Notes: generated by a model from the letters alone, not told the origin. Positions 9,324 to 21,404 are shown, numbered from the stretch's first letter. The stretch: DNA of 64,000 nt from Parashewanella tropica (GCF_004358445.1 NZ_CP037951.1:1599501-1663500), one strand, 5' to 3'. Made by a program: numbers and translations.

Positions 9324-10397
9324 TTAATTCTTCTCCAACAGGTTGTATTTCTTCAAGATACCTCGAAGTTGATGGTAACTAAGCCCTAGATTATCTGCTG
9401 TTTTTCTTTGATTAAACTGACTTTCCTTTAAAGCAGTTTTAATTAAATCAATTTCAAATTTTTCAGTTTCATCTTTAAAGTTAATAGGGAAATTCAGAGG
9501 CTTGTGCTCTGGCTCACGGTTTTCTTCAGTGGAGAGTTCTTCTTTCTTCTCAATAGGTGTTGAATTTTCAGTATTTACTCGCTGAGATACCGTTCTGACT
9601 CTTTGCTTGGGGCGATATGGGGATTCAAATGGGTCAAGACTGATTTCTGAAATAGGTTCAGCTTCCATTCCATATCGATAGACACTTCGCTCAATCGCAT
9701 TTTTTAATTCACGAATATTACCAGGCCATTGATAATCGTGAAGTTGTTGAACAGCATGTTGGGAAAATCCAGTAAAAAATGGCATTTCCAGCTGTTTAAC
9801 CATACCCATTGCAAAATACTCAGCGAGAGGCATGATATCTTCTTTGCGATAACGAAGAGGTGGCAGGGTGATAACATCAAATGCCAATCTATCTAATAAA
9901 TCAGCTCTAAATTCTCCAGCTTCTGCTAAAGAAGGTAAATCCTCGTTTGCAGCACAAATAAGACGAACATCAGTTTGTACGGTCTTACTGCCGCCAACAC
10001 GTTCAAATTCGCCATATTCAATCACTCGCAGGAGCTTTTCTTGTATCAAGCCACTGGTATTGGCGAGCTCATCTAAAAATAGGGTGCCATTGTCGGCTCG
10101 CTCAAAGCGTCCTTCATGACGGCCTTTAGCACCTGTAAAGGCGCCTGATTCGTGGCCAAATAATTCACTTTCAAGCAGGTTTTCACTTAAAGACGAACAG
10201 TTTAATTTGATAAAACTCTGATCCCATCGTTGGGATAGATAATGCAATCTTTCTGCGATAAGCTCTTTACCCGTTCCTCGTTCACCAATAATCAATACTG
10301 GTTTAGAGAGAGGGGCGACTTGTGATACATGCTCTAAAACTTCTAGCAGTGCATTAGATTCGCCAATCAAATTATCTTGTTTGAATGAATTACTCAT
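9324..10397 (-). CDS. pspF: Psp operon sigma-54 activator PspF
   Basis: PspF is an enhancer-binding AAA+ activator that drives sigma-54 transcription of pspABC when PspA releases it during membrane stress. It has the Walker A GERGTGKE, the sigma-54 contact loop GAFTGA, the Walker B GTLFLDELA, and a C-terminal Fis-type helix-turn-helix (about the last 35 residues, with NQRKTADNLGLSYHQLRG). There is no N-terminal sensory domain, as expected. The ATG at 10397 (MSNSFKQDNLIGE) fits the E. coli N-terminus better than a GTG 21 bp upstream. At 357 residues it is longer than E. coli PspF (325); the extra length is a charged linker between the AAA+ domain and the DNA-binding domain. Confidence 0.95.
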   Translation of the reverse strand: MSNSFKQDNLIGESNALLEVLEHVSQVAPLSKPVLIIGERGTGKELIAERLHYLSQRWDQSFIKLNCSSLSENLLESELFGHESGAFTGAKGRHEGRFERADNGTLFLDELANTSGLIQEKLLRVIEYGEFERVGGSKTVQTDVRLICAANEDLPSLAEAGEFRADLLDRLAFDVITLPPLRYRKEDIMPLAEYFAMGMVKQLEMPFFTGFSQHAVQQLHDYQWPGNIRELKNAIERSVYRYGMEAEPISEISLDPFESPYRPKQRVRTVSQRVNTENSTPIEKKEELSTEENREPEHKPLNFPINFKDETEKFEIDLIKTALKESQFNQRKTADNLGLSYHQLRGILKKYNLLEKN

Positions 10398-10517
10398 GTG
10401 GTTATTAGTAATTTCCACTAACTTTTGGTGAAAAATATAATATGATGCTGTTTAACGAAATGAAAGTAAAAGTTATAAAATTGTTTAACATGTTGTTATT
10501 TCTGGGTTTTGCAAAGT

Positions 10518-10533
10518 TGGCACGCTATCTGTA
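10518..10533 (+). promoter_or_regulatory. Sigma-54 promoter of pspABC
   Basis: TGGCACG (10518-10524), four bases, then CTGTA (10529-10533) gives the -24 GG and a -12 GT variant at correct spacing. As I recall, the E. coli pspA promoter also has GT at -12. It lies 39 bp upstream of the pspA start and divergent from pspF, the normal arrangement. PspF enhancer sites should lie within 10398-10517 but I cannot define them. Confidence 0.85.
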
Positions 10534-10571
10534 ATAGTGAATCCGACATCAACAACTTTGAGGATAGAATG

Positions 10572-11252
10572 ATGGGAATTTTTTCACGTTTTGCCGATAT
10601 CATTAATTCGAATATCAGCTCTTTACTCGATAAGGCTGAGGATCCTGAAAAAATGGTTCGCCTGATCATTCAGGAAATGGAAGACACGCTAGTCGAAGTT
10701 CGCTCTACAAACGCGAAGGTGCTTGCAGAGAAGAAAGAAATTCTTCGTCGAGTTGCTAAAGCAGAAGAGCAAGTTCAAGACTGGGAAGCGAAAGCTGAAC
10801 TTGCATTATCGAAAGACCGTGAAGATTTAGCGAAAGCGGCTTTGATTGAAAAGCAAAAAGCTTCTGACTTAGTTAAAGCGCTTAGCGATGAGCTGCTTGT
10901 AATTGAAGAGCAAATCGCTCGCTTAAAAGAAGAAGTGGTTCAACTTCAAGAAAAACTGGCAGATGCAAAAGCTCGCCAAAAGACAATTGTCATGCGTACT
11001 CAAACCGCATCATCTCGTTTAAACGTTAAACGTCAGCTTGATTCAAGCAAAGTTGATGATGCCATGCTTAAGTTCGAGCAATATGAGCGTCGTGTTGAAG
11101 GTTTAGAGTCTCAAGTTGAAGCTTATGATCTTGGTAAGAAAAACACACTTGCTGACGAGTTCGCTGCACTTGAAGCTGAAGAAACAGTAAACAATGAACT
11201 AGAAGCCTTAAAAGCCAAAGTGAAGGCGAAAAAGGAAAAAGCGAAAAGCTAA
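10572..11252 (+). CDS. pspA: Phage shock protein A
   Basis: PspA is a 226-residue coiled-coil protein of the PspA/Vipp1/ESCRT-III family. It binds PspF under normal conditions and forms membrane-supporting oligomers under stress. The N-terminus MGIFSRFADIINSNISSLLD is the amphipathic membrane-binding helix, followed by KAEDPEKMVRLIIQEMEDTL and long helices. I chose the ATG at 10572 because it matches the family start and has GAGG 8-9 bp upstream. A longer frame from 10509 would begin upstream of the sigma-54 promoter. Confidence 0.97.
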   Translation: MGIFSRFADIINSNISSLLDKAEDPEKMVRLIIQEMEDTLVEVRSTNAKVLAEKKEILRRVAKAEEQVQDWEAKAELALSKDREDLAKAALIEKQKASDLVKALSDELLVIEEQIARLKEEVVQLQEKLADAKARQKTIVMRTQTASSRLNVKRQLDSSKVDDAMLKFEQYERRVEGLESQVEAYDLGKKNTLADEFAALEAEETVNNELEALKAKVKAKKEKAKS

Positions 11253-11276
11253 TCGCTGTAAGGATTGAGGTGAAAT

Positions 11277-11519
11277 ATGAACCCAGATATTTTAATCGCC
11301 CCACTGATACTCTTTATGATATTCGTGGCTCCGATTTGGATAATCATGCATTACCGTAGTAAAAAGCAGATTAACCAAGGGTTATCGGAGGAGGAATATA
11401 AGACTCTAAATCAATTGATTGCTCAAGCAGATAGAATGGCACATCGCATCGAAACGCTTGAAAAGATCTTAGACGTAGAGTCTCCAGAATGGAGAAACAA
11501 ACATGAGCCACAGCGATAG
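11277..11519 (+). CDS. pspB: Phage shock protein B
   Basis: PspB is an 80-residue inner-membrane protein with one N-terminal transmembrane helix (about 5-25, ILIAPLILFMIFVAPIWIIM) and a charged cytoplasmic coiled coil. With PspC it senses envelope stress and relieves the PspA-PspF complex. The last 17 bp overlap pspC, which suggests coupled translation. Confidence 0.95.
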   Translation: MNPDILIAPLILFMIFVAPIWIIMHYRSKKQINQGLSEEEYKTLNQLIAQADRMAHRIETLEKILDVESPEWRNKHEPQR

Positions 11520-11898
11520 AAAAACCTTATATCGTGTTCCAGAGCAAGGAAAAATAGCGGGTGTTTGTGCAGGTGTTGCTGAGTTCTTTGGCTTTGAAAC
11601 ATGGTTAGTAAGAGTGGTTACCGCTTCAGTATTTTTACTTGGCGGTACAGGGATGGTGCTGATTATCTATATCGCGCTTTGGGTGATTTTAGATATTAAG
11701 CCTAGGGAAAATGCCGAAGATTCACTTCATAAGGATATTGAAGTGAAAAAGAAAATTTGGCAGGCAGGAGAGCCTGCACAGCAAGCACTGCAAGACGTTA
11801 ATCATCAGTTTAGGTCATTAGAGTTACGCCTAAGGAACCTTGAGCGACATGTAACTTCTGATAGCTACGACTTAAAACGTCAAATCGATAACCTTTAA
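11503..11898 (+). CDS. pspC: Phage shock protein C
   Basis: PspC is a 131-residue membrane protein. The PspC domain starts with LYRVPEQGKIAGVCAGVAEFF and continues to a transmembrane segment around residues 43-64 (VFLLGGTGMVLIIYIALWVIL). A helical, charged C-terminal part follows. It senses secretin mislocalisation and loss of proton-motive force together with PspB. It is the last psp gene before a terminator. Confidence 0.95.
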   Translation: MSHSDRKTLYRVPEQGKIAGVCAGVAEFFGFETWLVRVVTASVFLLGGTGMVLIIYIALWVILDIKPRENAEDSLHKDIEVKKKIWQAGEPAQQALQDVNHQFRSLELRLRNLERHVTSDSYDLKRQIDNL

Positions 11899-11920
11899 GG
11901 CGCGCACATTGCGCCTTTTT
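11897..11920 (+). terminator. Intrinsic terminator of pspABC
   Basis: AAGGCGC (11897-11903) pairs with GCGCCTT (11911-11917) around a 7-nt loop, followed by T-rich sequence. It starts inside the pspC stop codon. Confidence 0.85.
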
Positions 11921-11945
11921 GTTTTTTTGGGCTGTATTTATTTCT

Positions 11946-13388
11946 ATGAGTTTATTTTTTGAGCAATTTTCTAAAGTCAAAAATAAAGCCGAATCTGTAG
12001 TTAATCGTAGCGCTGATAGGCATGTGCGCCTTGCTGTAACTGGATTATCAGGAGCTGGTAAAACTGCTTTTATTACTGGCTTGGTTCATCAATTATTATC
12101 TTCTACCGCTCACAAAGGAGAAGATAATTTACCTCTGTGGCATCTGGCTAGAGAAAAACGCTTGCTTGGGGTCATCAGAGAGCAACAACCCGATCTTTCA
12201 ATTCCAAGTTTTGACTATAACGGTGCAATGGCGCAATTAACAGCCCAGCTTCCAAAGTGGCCTGAATCTACTCGCAACATCAGTGAAATCAGACTCGCCA
12301 TTCACTTTAAACCGCAATCAGGAATAAGAGGTAAACTTTTCGATAAGAGTAAGTTATTATTGGATATCATTGATTATCCAGGAGAGTGGCTGCTCGACTT
12401 ACCGTTACTCAAACTTAGTTTTGTTGATTGGTGTATAGAGCAACAGAGCCGAATAGCTATTTTTAGTCATTTTTCTGGCTTTAATTCCTTTCGTGAAGAT
12501 CTGAAAAAAATAGACTTTGCTTCGCCAATGGACTTGTTTGTATTAGAGCGTATTGCTAAGCAATACCAAAAACTACTAATTGAATCTGTAAATGAAAAGG
12601 GGTTTTATTTAGCTCAACCGGGAAGAATGTTGTTGCCCGGAAATTTAGAAGGTTCTCCTTTACTCACTTGGTTTCCAATACTGAATTTATCTAAAGCACA
12701 GTTGGAATCATTAGATAAAAACGCAGAGCAGAATAGTTACTTCCAAGTATTAAAACAACGCTATCAAGCCTATGTTGATGAAGTGGTGAAACCATTTTAT
12801 CGAGATCATTTTCGACATTTCGATAGACAAGTGGTGTTGGTCGACAGTTTGTCAGCATTAAACCACGGCCAAGCACAATTTAATGATATGACACAAGCTT
12901 TGTCAGGTGTGCTTGATAGCTTTCAATTTGGTCAAGCAAATTGGCTGAATCGTTTATTTTCGCCAAAAATTGATAAATTACTTTTTGTTGCCAGTCAGTG
13001 TGATCAAATTACCCGAGATCAACAGTCAAATTTACTCTACTTACTCAATGACATGTTATCCGACTCTCAACAATTAGCCACGATAAAAGGCTGTGATGTT
13101 GAGACTATGGCTATTAGCGCAATCAAAGTGACTAAGCATGGATTAGTAAAGCATCAAGGGCAAGAAGTTGAAGTGGTCGAAGGGCGAACCACAGGCAATG
13201 AATTGATACGAGTTTTCCCTGGGGAAGTGCCAAGGAAACTGCCTCAAGTTGATTTTTGGCAGAAACAAGGGTTTCATTTCAAAAAGTTTCTACCGCCTAT
13301 GTCTTTAGCTGGAGATCAGAAGCCTCAATTGCAGCATATTCGTCTAGATCATCTGCTGCAGTATTTACTAGGAGATAAACTTGACTAA
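11946..13388 (+). CDS. ycjX: YcjX-family P-loop protein
   Basis: This 480-residue protein belongs to the YcjX (DUF463) family of GTP-binding-like ATPases that are co-regulated with psp genes in enterobacteria. A Walker A GLSGAGKTAF lies near residue 35 and DIIDYPGEW is the Walker B/G3 region. I start it at ATG 11946 (MSLFFEQF), because the longer frame begins inside the pspC terminator. It probably supports the envelope stress response, but the biochemical role is not settled. It overlaps ycjF by 8 bp. Confidence 0.92.
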   Translation: MSLFFEQFSKVKNKAESVVNRSADRHVRLAVTGLSGAGKTAFITGLVHQLLSSTAHKGEDNLPLWHLAREKRLLGVIREQQPDLSIPSFDYNGAMAQLTAQLPKWPESTRNISEIRLAIHFKPQSGIRGKLFDKSKLLLDIIDYPGEWLLDLPLLKLSFVDWCIEQQSRIAIFSHFSGFNSFREDLKKIDFASPMDLFVLERIAKQYQKLLIESVNEKGFYLAQPGRMLLPGNLEGSPLLTWFPILNLSKAQLESLDKNAEQNSYFQVLKQRYQAYVDEVVKPFYRDHFRHFDRQVVLVDSLSALNHGQAQFNDMTQALSGVLDSFQFGQANWLNRLFSPKIDKLLFVASQCDQITRDQQSNLLYLLNDMLSDSQQLATIKGCDVETMAISAIKVTKHGLVKHQGQEVEVVEGRTTGNELIRVFPGEVPRKLPQVDFWQKQGFHFKKFLPPMSLAGDQKPQLQHIRLDHLLQYLLGDKLD

Positions 13389-14442
13389 AGCCAATGAAGA
13401 ACAAACGAGCTTGAGACCATCTCAAGTGTTTGACGCTGATAAAGAGTCGCTCTTGCAACAAGAGGTTCAACAAAAAGCTCAACAAGAAATCAATGAATTG
13501 AAAGGCGCAGAAACGTTTGAGCTTGAATTGATTGATGATTCCGAGCTTGATCTGCAATTGGCTGTATTCGATTCTGAGCAAGGGTCACCTAAGGCTTCAG
13601 CTTTTTCTAAGTTAGCTAAATTGGCGATGTTAGCATTTGTCGCTTTGGTTTCTTTAGAGTTAGTTACAGGGCTAATTGAAGTATGGCAGCAAAGCCCAAT
13701 CCTATTTACTGCCTACTTAATGTTAATTGGCGTTATTTTAGCTTGGGCTGGAAAAGTGGTTCTATCCGAATATAAAAAGCTCAAGTCTTTAAAGAGCCAG
13801 CAGAATCACCAACAGACATCCTTGCGTTTGAAAAACAGTATGCAGATGGGGGAAGCAAGAGCTTTCATCAATAGCTTGGTTTTTAATGCTGCGGATCAAC
13901 AATCGCTTGCTGAGTTTAATCAACTGAACTCTCAAGAACATAATGATGCTGAGTTATTACGTTTATTTGAGCAAACAGTACTGACTGAACAAGACAAACG
14001 AGCCAAACGCATTGTTCATAAATATGCTGCGGAATCAGCGCTATTACTTGCTGTTAGCCCGTTTGCTTTATTAGATATGGCAATGGTTTTGATCAGAAAT
14101 CAAAAAATGCTGACTGAGTTAGCAAAGTGTTACGGTGTCGAATTAGGTTACGTAAGTCGTATTAAGCTCACCCGAAGCATTATCAAAAATATTCTTTTTG
14201 CAGGAACAACGGAGGTGCTTACTGATCTTGGTAACCACATGTTGTCTTTGGAGTTAACTGGAAAGTTGTCAGCAAAATTAGGGCAGGGACTGGGTGGAGG
14301 TTTATTAACAGCAAGGTTAGGTTATCAAGCAATGGGACTTTGCCGACCTATAGCGTTTGATAAAAGCTCTAAACCTAAATTAACCAACATCCATAAATTA
14401 CTCTTGGTTGAATTAAAAAACTTCGCTAAAAATAAGGATTAG
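13381..14442 (+). CDS. ycjF: YcjF-family membrane protein (DUF697)
   Basis: This 353-residue protein has a charged N-terminus, two transmembrane helices (about 77-125, FVALVSLELVTGLIEV and LFTAYLMLIGVILAWAGKVV) and a C-terminal DUF697 region with SPFALLDMAMVLIRNQKMLTELAKCYG. The start codon is TTG at 13381, overlapping the ycjX stop, with AGGAG 8 bp upstream. It is the usual partner of ycjX; its molecular role is unknown. Confidence 0.9.
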   Translation: MTKANEEQTSLRPSQVFDADKESLLQQEVQQKAQQEINELKGAETFELELIDDSELDLQLAVFDSEQGSPKASAFSKLAKLAMLAFVALVSLELVTGLIEVWQQSPILFTAYLMLIGVILAWAGKVVLSEYKKLKSLKSQQNHQQTSLRLKNSMQMGEARAFINSLVFNAADQQSLAEFNQLNSQEHNDAELLRLFEQTVLTEQDKRAKRIVHKYAAESALLLAVSPFALLDMAMVLIRNQKMLTELAKCYGVELGYVSRIKLTRSIIKNILFAGTTEVLTDLGNHMLSLELTGKLSAKLGQGLGGGLLTARLGYQAMGLCRPIAFDKSSKPKLTNIHKLLLVELKNFAKNKD

Positions 14443-14568
14443 GGACTGTTTGTAATTTTGGTTTTACAGCTCAATTAGGATGATTTTTATACTTGAGGAT
14501 AGGTTTTGGTGAAAATATAGGTATGTTACTTAACTAAATTTAATAATAAAAACAAAAATGAGGTAAGT

Positions 14569-15747
14569 ATGAAAAATACATGGAACATCTCCACCAAAGC
14601 CATTCATGCAGGTAAAGGTATCGATCCAAACGGTGCTTTAGTCTCTCCCCTCAGCCAAAGTGCGACTTTTGTGTTTGATTCTGTCGAACAAGGCGGTGCT
14701 CGCTTTAGTGGTGATGAGCAAGGGTACATTTATACTCGCCTTGGAAACCCTACTACAACAGAACTTGAAACCAAAATAGCGGCACTTGAAGGCGCAGAAG
14801 ATGCCGCCGCAACAGCGTCAGGTATGGCAGCAGTCTCTTCGGCATTATTGGCTAACTTAGCTCAAGGCGATCACGTCATTGCTTCTCGTACCGTATACGG
14901 CTGCTGTTTTTCGCTGCTGACTCACCAGTTTGAGCGTTTTGGTATTGAAGCATCATTTGTCGATTTTACTGATGTTGAAAAAATCCAAGCGGCAATAAAA
15001 CCCAATACCAAAGTTATGTTTTGTGAGACTCCAGTTAATCCTCACCTTGAAGTTTATGATTTAGCGGCAATTGCAAAGTTAGCGAAACAAAACGGCATTA
15101 CTTCAATTGTTGATAACACTTTTATGACGCCCATTTTACAACGACCATTAGAATTTGGCATTGATATGGTGGTTCATAGCGCGACTAAATACCTTAACGG
15201 TCATGGTGATGTTGTTGCTGGTATCGTGTGTGGTAATAAAGAAATTATGACCAAAGTTAAGTATGAAATCATTAAAGATATCGGCGGGATCATTTCGCCT
15301 CATGATGCTTGGCTAATTTTACGTGGAATGAAAACATTAGATGTTCGAGTGCAGCGTCATTGTGATAATGCAGAACAAGTTGCGGAGTTTTTAGAATCTC
15401 ACCCTAAAGTCGCCAAGGTATATTATCCAGGATTACAGTCTCATCAAGGCAATACTTATATCGGAAAACAAATGCTCCGTGCGGGTGGAGTCATGGCTTT
15501 TGAGTTAAAAGCTGATTTGCAATCGAGTATGAACTTCGTAAATTCATTAGAGTTATTTTCTATAGCCGTTAGCCTTGGTGATGCAGAGTCATTAATTCAA
15601 CATCCGGCTTCGATGACACATTCACCTTACACCGAAGAAGCTAGAGCCGAAGCAGGAATAACCGATAGTTTGATTCGTATTTCAGTTGGGCTTGAAAATG
15701 TCACAGATATTATTGCTGACTTAGAAACTGGTTTGGTAAGCCTTTAA
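14569..15747 (+). CDS. mdeA: Methionine gamma-lyase-like PLP enzyme
   Basis: This 392-residue enzyme is in the Cys/Met metabolism PLP family. The PLP lysine is in SATKYLNGHGD. The region YGCCFSLLTHQFERFG carries the Cys typical of methionine gamma-lyases (YGCTFAF in the Pseudomonas enzyme), and AVSLGDAESLIQHPASMTHSPY is also lyase-like. The expected reaction splits methionine into methanethiol, 2-oxobutyrate and ammonia. O-acetylhomoserine sulfhydrylase or cystathionine gamma-synthase are alternatives within the family, less likely because of the Cys. GAGG lies 5-8 bp before the ATG. It stands alone, and I see no riboswitch or clear methionine operator in the 126 bp upstream. Confidence 0.82.
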   Translation: MKNTWNISTKAIHAGKGIDPNGALVSPLSQSATFVFDSVEQGGARFSGDEQGYIYTRLGNPTTTELETKIAALEGAEDAAATASGMAAVSSALLANLAQGDHVIASRTVYGCCFSLLTHQFERFGIEASFVDFTDVEKIQAAIKPNTKVMFCETPVNPHLEVYDLAAIAKLAKQNGITSIVDNTFMTPILQRPLEFGIDMVVHSATKYLNGHGDVVAGIVCGNKEIMTKVKYEIIKDIGGIISPHDAWLILRGMKTLDVRVQRHCDNAEQVAEFLESHPKVAKVYYPGLQSHQGNTYIGKQMLRAGGVMAFELKADLQSSMNFVNSLELFSIAVSLGDAESLIQHPASMTHSPYTEEARAEAGITDSLIRISVGLENVTDIIADLETGLVSL

Positions 15748-15801
15748 TTTATATTTATATGATATATAAAGGTTGATCTTTCTCTATTTATTAGTAATGT
15801 G

Positions 15802-15834
15802 GTCAATTGTTGAGCATGTGTTTCAACAATTGAC
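15802..15834. repeat. Perfect 12-bp inverted repeat upstream of the comEA-like gene
   Basis: GTCAATTGTTGA (15802-15813) and TCAACAATTGAC (15823-15834) flank a 9-nt loop. No T run follows on either strand, so it is a poor intrinsic terminator. It ends 27 bp before the comEA-like start and might be an operator or an mRNA leader hairpin. Confidence 0.6.
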
Positions 15835-15860
15835 GATCAATAATGGAGAAGGGAAAGCCA

Positions 15861-16172
15861 ATGAAAGGATTAATTCAGGCTTCATTGATTGCGCTGGCCG
15901 TAATTTCTGCGCCAGTGAACGCTGGAGACAAGATTAAACCAGCTAAAGCTCATTTAGCTGTAAAGGAAGTTAAAAACCTCAAAGCCATTAACATTAATAC
16001 TGCTACAGCTGAGCAGCTTCAAAGCCTTAAAGGTATTGGAAAGAAAAAAGCGGCTGCGATTGTAGAGTATCGTAAAAAACACGGTAAATTTAAGTCTGTT
16101 GCTGATCTTAAGAAAATTAAAGGTCTTGGTGATAAGTTCATCGCTAAAAACAAGAAGTTGTTGATACTTTAA
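15861..16172 (+). CDS. ComEA-family helix-hairpin-helix protein, exported
   Basis: This protein of about 103 residues has a signal peptide (MKGLIQASLIALAVISAPVNAG) and two helix-hairpin-helix motifs (ININTATAEQLQSLKGIGKKKAAAIVEYR and KFKSVADLKKIKGLGDKFI). That is the layout of short gammaproteobacterial ComEA-like proteins, which bind DNA in the periplasm during uptake. I chose the ATG at 15861, since the purine-rich AGAAGGGAAA before it is a good ribosome site; an ATG 18 bp upstream is possible. It is monocistronic with a strong terminator. Confidence 0.88.
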   Translation: MKGLIQASLIALAVISAPVNAGDKIKPAKAHLAVKEVKNLKAININTATAEQLQSLKGIGKKKAAAIVEYRKKHGKFKSVADLKKIKGLGDKFIAKNKKLLIL

Positions 16173-16192
16173 ACCGCAAACATTCTGAGCAG

Positions 16193-16220
16193 GGCAACCT
16201 CAATTTAGGTTGCCTTTTTT
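16193..16220 (+). terminator. Intrinsic terminator of the comEA-like gene
   Basis: GGCAACCT (16193-16200) pairs perfectly with AGGTTGCC (16207-16214) around a 6-nt loop, followed by six T. Confidence 0.9.
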
Positions 16221-16288
16221 ATTGTTAAACTACTCAATGTTTAGCATAATCCTTTCACTATCAAAGCTTCATTCAAAATTGCTCTTCT

Positions 16289-17416
16289 ATGAAAATAATT
16301 GCCGATGCCAATATGCCTTTTGCTGAAGAACTGTTCCAGCAATTTGGGCACGTCCATAAACTAGATGGTCGTACAATGACCGCTGAAGATGTTAAAGATG
16401 CTGATATTTTATTGGTTCGCTCAGTAACCCAAGTGAATTCATCTCTTCTTGCCTTGAATAACCAGCTGAAGTTTGTTGGAACGGCGACTATAGGTACTGA
16501 TCATATTGATCAAGAGTTTTTAAAATCTAAAAACATTGAATTTACCAATGCGCCAGGGTGCAATGCTGTTGCCGTAGGTGAGTATGCGTTTACAGCTATG
16601 TTGGAGTTGGCTCATAAATATGGTGAGAAGCTCAAAGGTAAAACGGTCGGTATTATTGGCGCAGGCAATACTGGCTCTGCTCTAGAAAAGTGCTTAAAAG
16701 CTTATGGGGTAAAAACATTACTGTGTGACCCAATAAAAGATCAGCAAGGAGACTGCCGAGAATTTGTATCGCTTGAACAGATAATAAAAGAGTCAGATGT
16801 TATCAGTTTGCATGTGCCATTAACCAAGGAAGGTGAATACAAGACATGGCAGCTTTTTGATGAAACAAAGTTAAAACAACTCAAAAGCAATGTTTGGTTA
16901 CTCAATTGTTGCCGTGGAGAAGTGGTTGATAACGAGGCTTTGTTAAGAATAAAAAATCAAAAAAAAGACATTAAAATTGTATTGGATGTTTGGGAAGGTG
17001 AACCTTTTCCGATGGAAAAATTAATCCCTTTTGTCGATTTTGCAACTCCGCATATTGCAGGGTACAGTGTCGAAGGTAAGGCTAGGGGGACTTTTATGCT
17101 TTATGAACAAGCGTGTAAGCTATTTTCAAAATCAGTAAATACCAGTATGTTCGAGCTCTTACCTGAGTTTTTTGTTAAATACGTAAAATTGAATAAAAAT
17201 CTAACACAATTAGATCTGTTACGACTTATGCGTTTAGTATACGATATCAGTGATGATGACCGTAGTTTCAGGCAATTAGACTTCTCGAATGGGGAGTTCG
17301 ATGCAATGAGAAAGTCTCATAAACATCGCCGTGAATGTTCAGCATTAACACTATCCGCAGTTAAAGAGTCACAAAACTGGTTATTCGAATTAGGTTTTTC
17401 TAGAGAACAAGCATAA
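16289..17416 (+). CDS. pdxB: Erythronate-4-phosphate dehydrogenase
   Basis: PdxB oxidises 4-phosphoerythronate to 3-hydroxy-2-oxo-4-phosphobutanoate, the second step of the DXP-dependent pyridoxal phosphate pathway. The 375-residue product has the D-2-hydroxyacid dehydrogenase fold. [11 protein letters not shown] is the substrate region, [13 protein letters not shown] the NAD-binding loop, and [11 protein letters not shown] and ATPHIAGYS the catalytic-domain signatures with the active-site His. A C-terminal dimerisation domain follows. It is 2 bp upstream of asd, so the two are cotranscribed. Confidence 0.95.
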   Translation: MKIIADANMPFAEELFQQFGHVHKLDGRTMTAEDVKDADILLVRSVTQVNSSLLALNNQLKFVGTATIGTDHIDQEFLKSKNIEFTNAPGCNAVAVGEYAFTAMLELAHKYGEKLKGKTVGIIGAGNTGSALEKCLKAYGVKTLLCDPIKDQQGDCREFVSLEQIIKESDVISLHVPLTKEGEYKTWQLFDETKLKQLKSNVWLLNCCRGEVVDNEALLRIKNQKKDIKIVLDVWEGEPFPMEKLIPFVDFATPHIAGYSVEGKARGTFMLYEQACKLFSKSVNTSMFELLPEFFVKYVKLNKNLTQLDLLRLMRLVYDISDDDRSFRQLDFSNGEFDAMRKSHKHRRECSALTLSAVKESQNWLFELGFSREQA

Positions 17417-17418
17417 AT

Positions 17419-18435
17419 ATGTCACAAGAATTTAATATTGCCGTCCTTGGCGCATCTGGTAATGTCGGTCAGGCTATGATCGAAATTTTAGAAGAGAGAA
17501 ATTTTCCTGTTGCTAATCTGTATCCATTGGGCAGTAAAAACAGTGCAGGAAATACCATTAACTTTAAGGGTGAAGAAATCACCATTATCAATGTTGATGA
17601 ATTTGATTGGACTCAAGCTCAAATCGGCTTTTTCTCTGCTGGTGGTAGCGTTTCTGAGAAGTGGGCTCCGATTGCTGGTGAAGCAGGTTGTGTGGTTATC
17701 GATAATACTTCACATTTTAGATATGACATTGACGTACCTTTGGTGATTCCTGAGGTGAATCCACAGGCTATTGCAGATTTCCGAAATCGTAATATCATTG
17801 CTAATCCAAACTGCTCAACGATTCAAATGTTGGTAGCACTTAAACCTATTTATGATGCATTTGGTATTGAACGAATTAATGTTGCCACTTATCAGTCAGT
17901 TTCAGGTTCAGGCAAAGAAGCCATTGAAGAGTTATCTGGACAATGTGTGAAGTTGCTTCAAGGACTGCCTGCAGAGTCGAAAGTTTACGATAAACAAATT
18001 GCCTACAATGCCTTACCTCATATTGATGTCTTTATGGACAATGGTTTTACCAAAGAAGAAATGAAAATGGTGTGGGAAACTCATAAAATTTTAGGTGATG
18101 AGAGCATTATGGTGAACCCTACAGCTGTAAGAGTTCCTGTATTCCATGGGCATAGTGAAGCTGTTCATATCGAAACTCGTCAACCTATTGAAGCGGAAGA
18201 TGTAAAAGCAGTATTGTACGAAGCTGAAGGCGTTGAGCTTTTCCCTGAAGATACTGACTACCCAACAGCAGTAACAGATGCTGCAGGGGCTGATCCTGTG
18301 TATGTAGGGCGTATTCGCAAAGATTTATTTTTGCCAAATGCTGTAAATTTATGGGTTGTTGCCGATAACATTCGTAAAGGCGCAGCTCTTAATAGTATTC
18401 AAATTGCTGAGATTTTAATTAGAGATTATTACTAA
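17419..18435 (+). CDS. asd: Aspartate-semialdehyde dehydrogenase
   Basis: This 338-residue enzyme has the NADP-binding loop AVLGASGNVGQAM near residue 8 and the catalytic Cys in NPNCSTIQ. It reductively dephosphorylates aspartyl-4-phosphate for lysine, threonine, methionine and diaminopimelate synthesis. In E. coli this place after pdxB holds usg, a paralogue of asd. The intact active-site Cys here favours a working dehydrogenase. A strong terminator follows. Confidence 0.93.
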   Translation: MSQEFNIAVLGASGNVGQAMIEILEERNFPVANLYPLGSKNSAGNTINFKGEEITIINVDEFDWTQAQIGFFSAGGSVSEKWAPIAGEAGCVVIDNTSHFRYDIDVPLVIPEVNPQAIADFRNRNIIANPNCSTIQMLVALKPIYDAFGIERINVATYQSVSGSGKEAIEELSGQCVKLLQGLPAESKVYDKQIAYNALPHIDVFMDNGFTKEEMKMVWETHKILGDESIMVNPTAVRVPVFHGHSEAVHIETRQPIEAEDVKAVLYEAEGVELFPEDTDYPTAVTDAAGADPVYVGRIRKDLFLPNAVNLWVVADNIRKGAALNSIQIAEILIRDYY

Positions 18436-18461
18436 CAGCAATTAAATCATGGGTATAATTA

Positions 18462-18488
18462 AAAGCTTGCGTTTAGGCAAGCTTTTTT
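18462..18488 (+). terminator. Intrinsic terminator of pdxB-asd
   Basis: AAAGCTTGC (18462-18470) pairs with GCAAGCTTT (18477-18485) around GTTTAG, followed by a T run. Confidence 0.9.
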
Positions 18489-18588
18489 ATTAATTGCTAT
18501 ATAGCGAGAGAATTTTTTCTGGTTTATAGTTAAACTCAATAAATACAAATGCATAAATCTCATCTTTGAGCAAGAAAGGAAAGGATTA

Positions 18589-21297
<2,709 letters not shown>

Positions 21298-21317
21298 TAG
21301 CTATAAATCATTCAGAA

Positions 21318-21349
21318 AACGGTAATACTTCGGTATTACCGTTTTTTTT
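21318..21349 (+). terminator. Intrinsic terminator of fimV
   Basis: AACGGTAATAC (21318-21328) pairs perfectly with GTATTACCGTT (21333-21343) around a TTCG tetraloop, followed by a T run. Confidence 0.95.
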
Positions 21350-21404
21350 GGTGTGGAGTTTAGTTAAACTTCCCGCCAAGATTGAAAATATGTAGCGGAA
21401 GATT

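Noticed and set aside
10509-10571. Longer start for pspA
   Set aside because: It would begin upstream of the sigma-54 -24/-12 element, and the added residues do not match PspA; the ATG at 10572 does.
14443-14568. Possible SAM or cobalamin riboswitch before the methionine gamma-lyase-like gene
   Set aside because: The 126 bp contain no paired stems or conserved motifs of these riboswitches.
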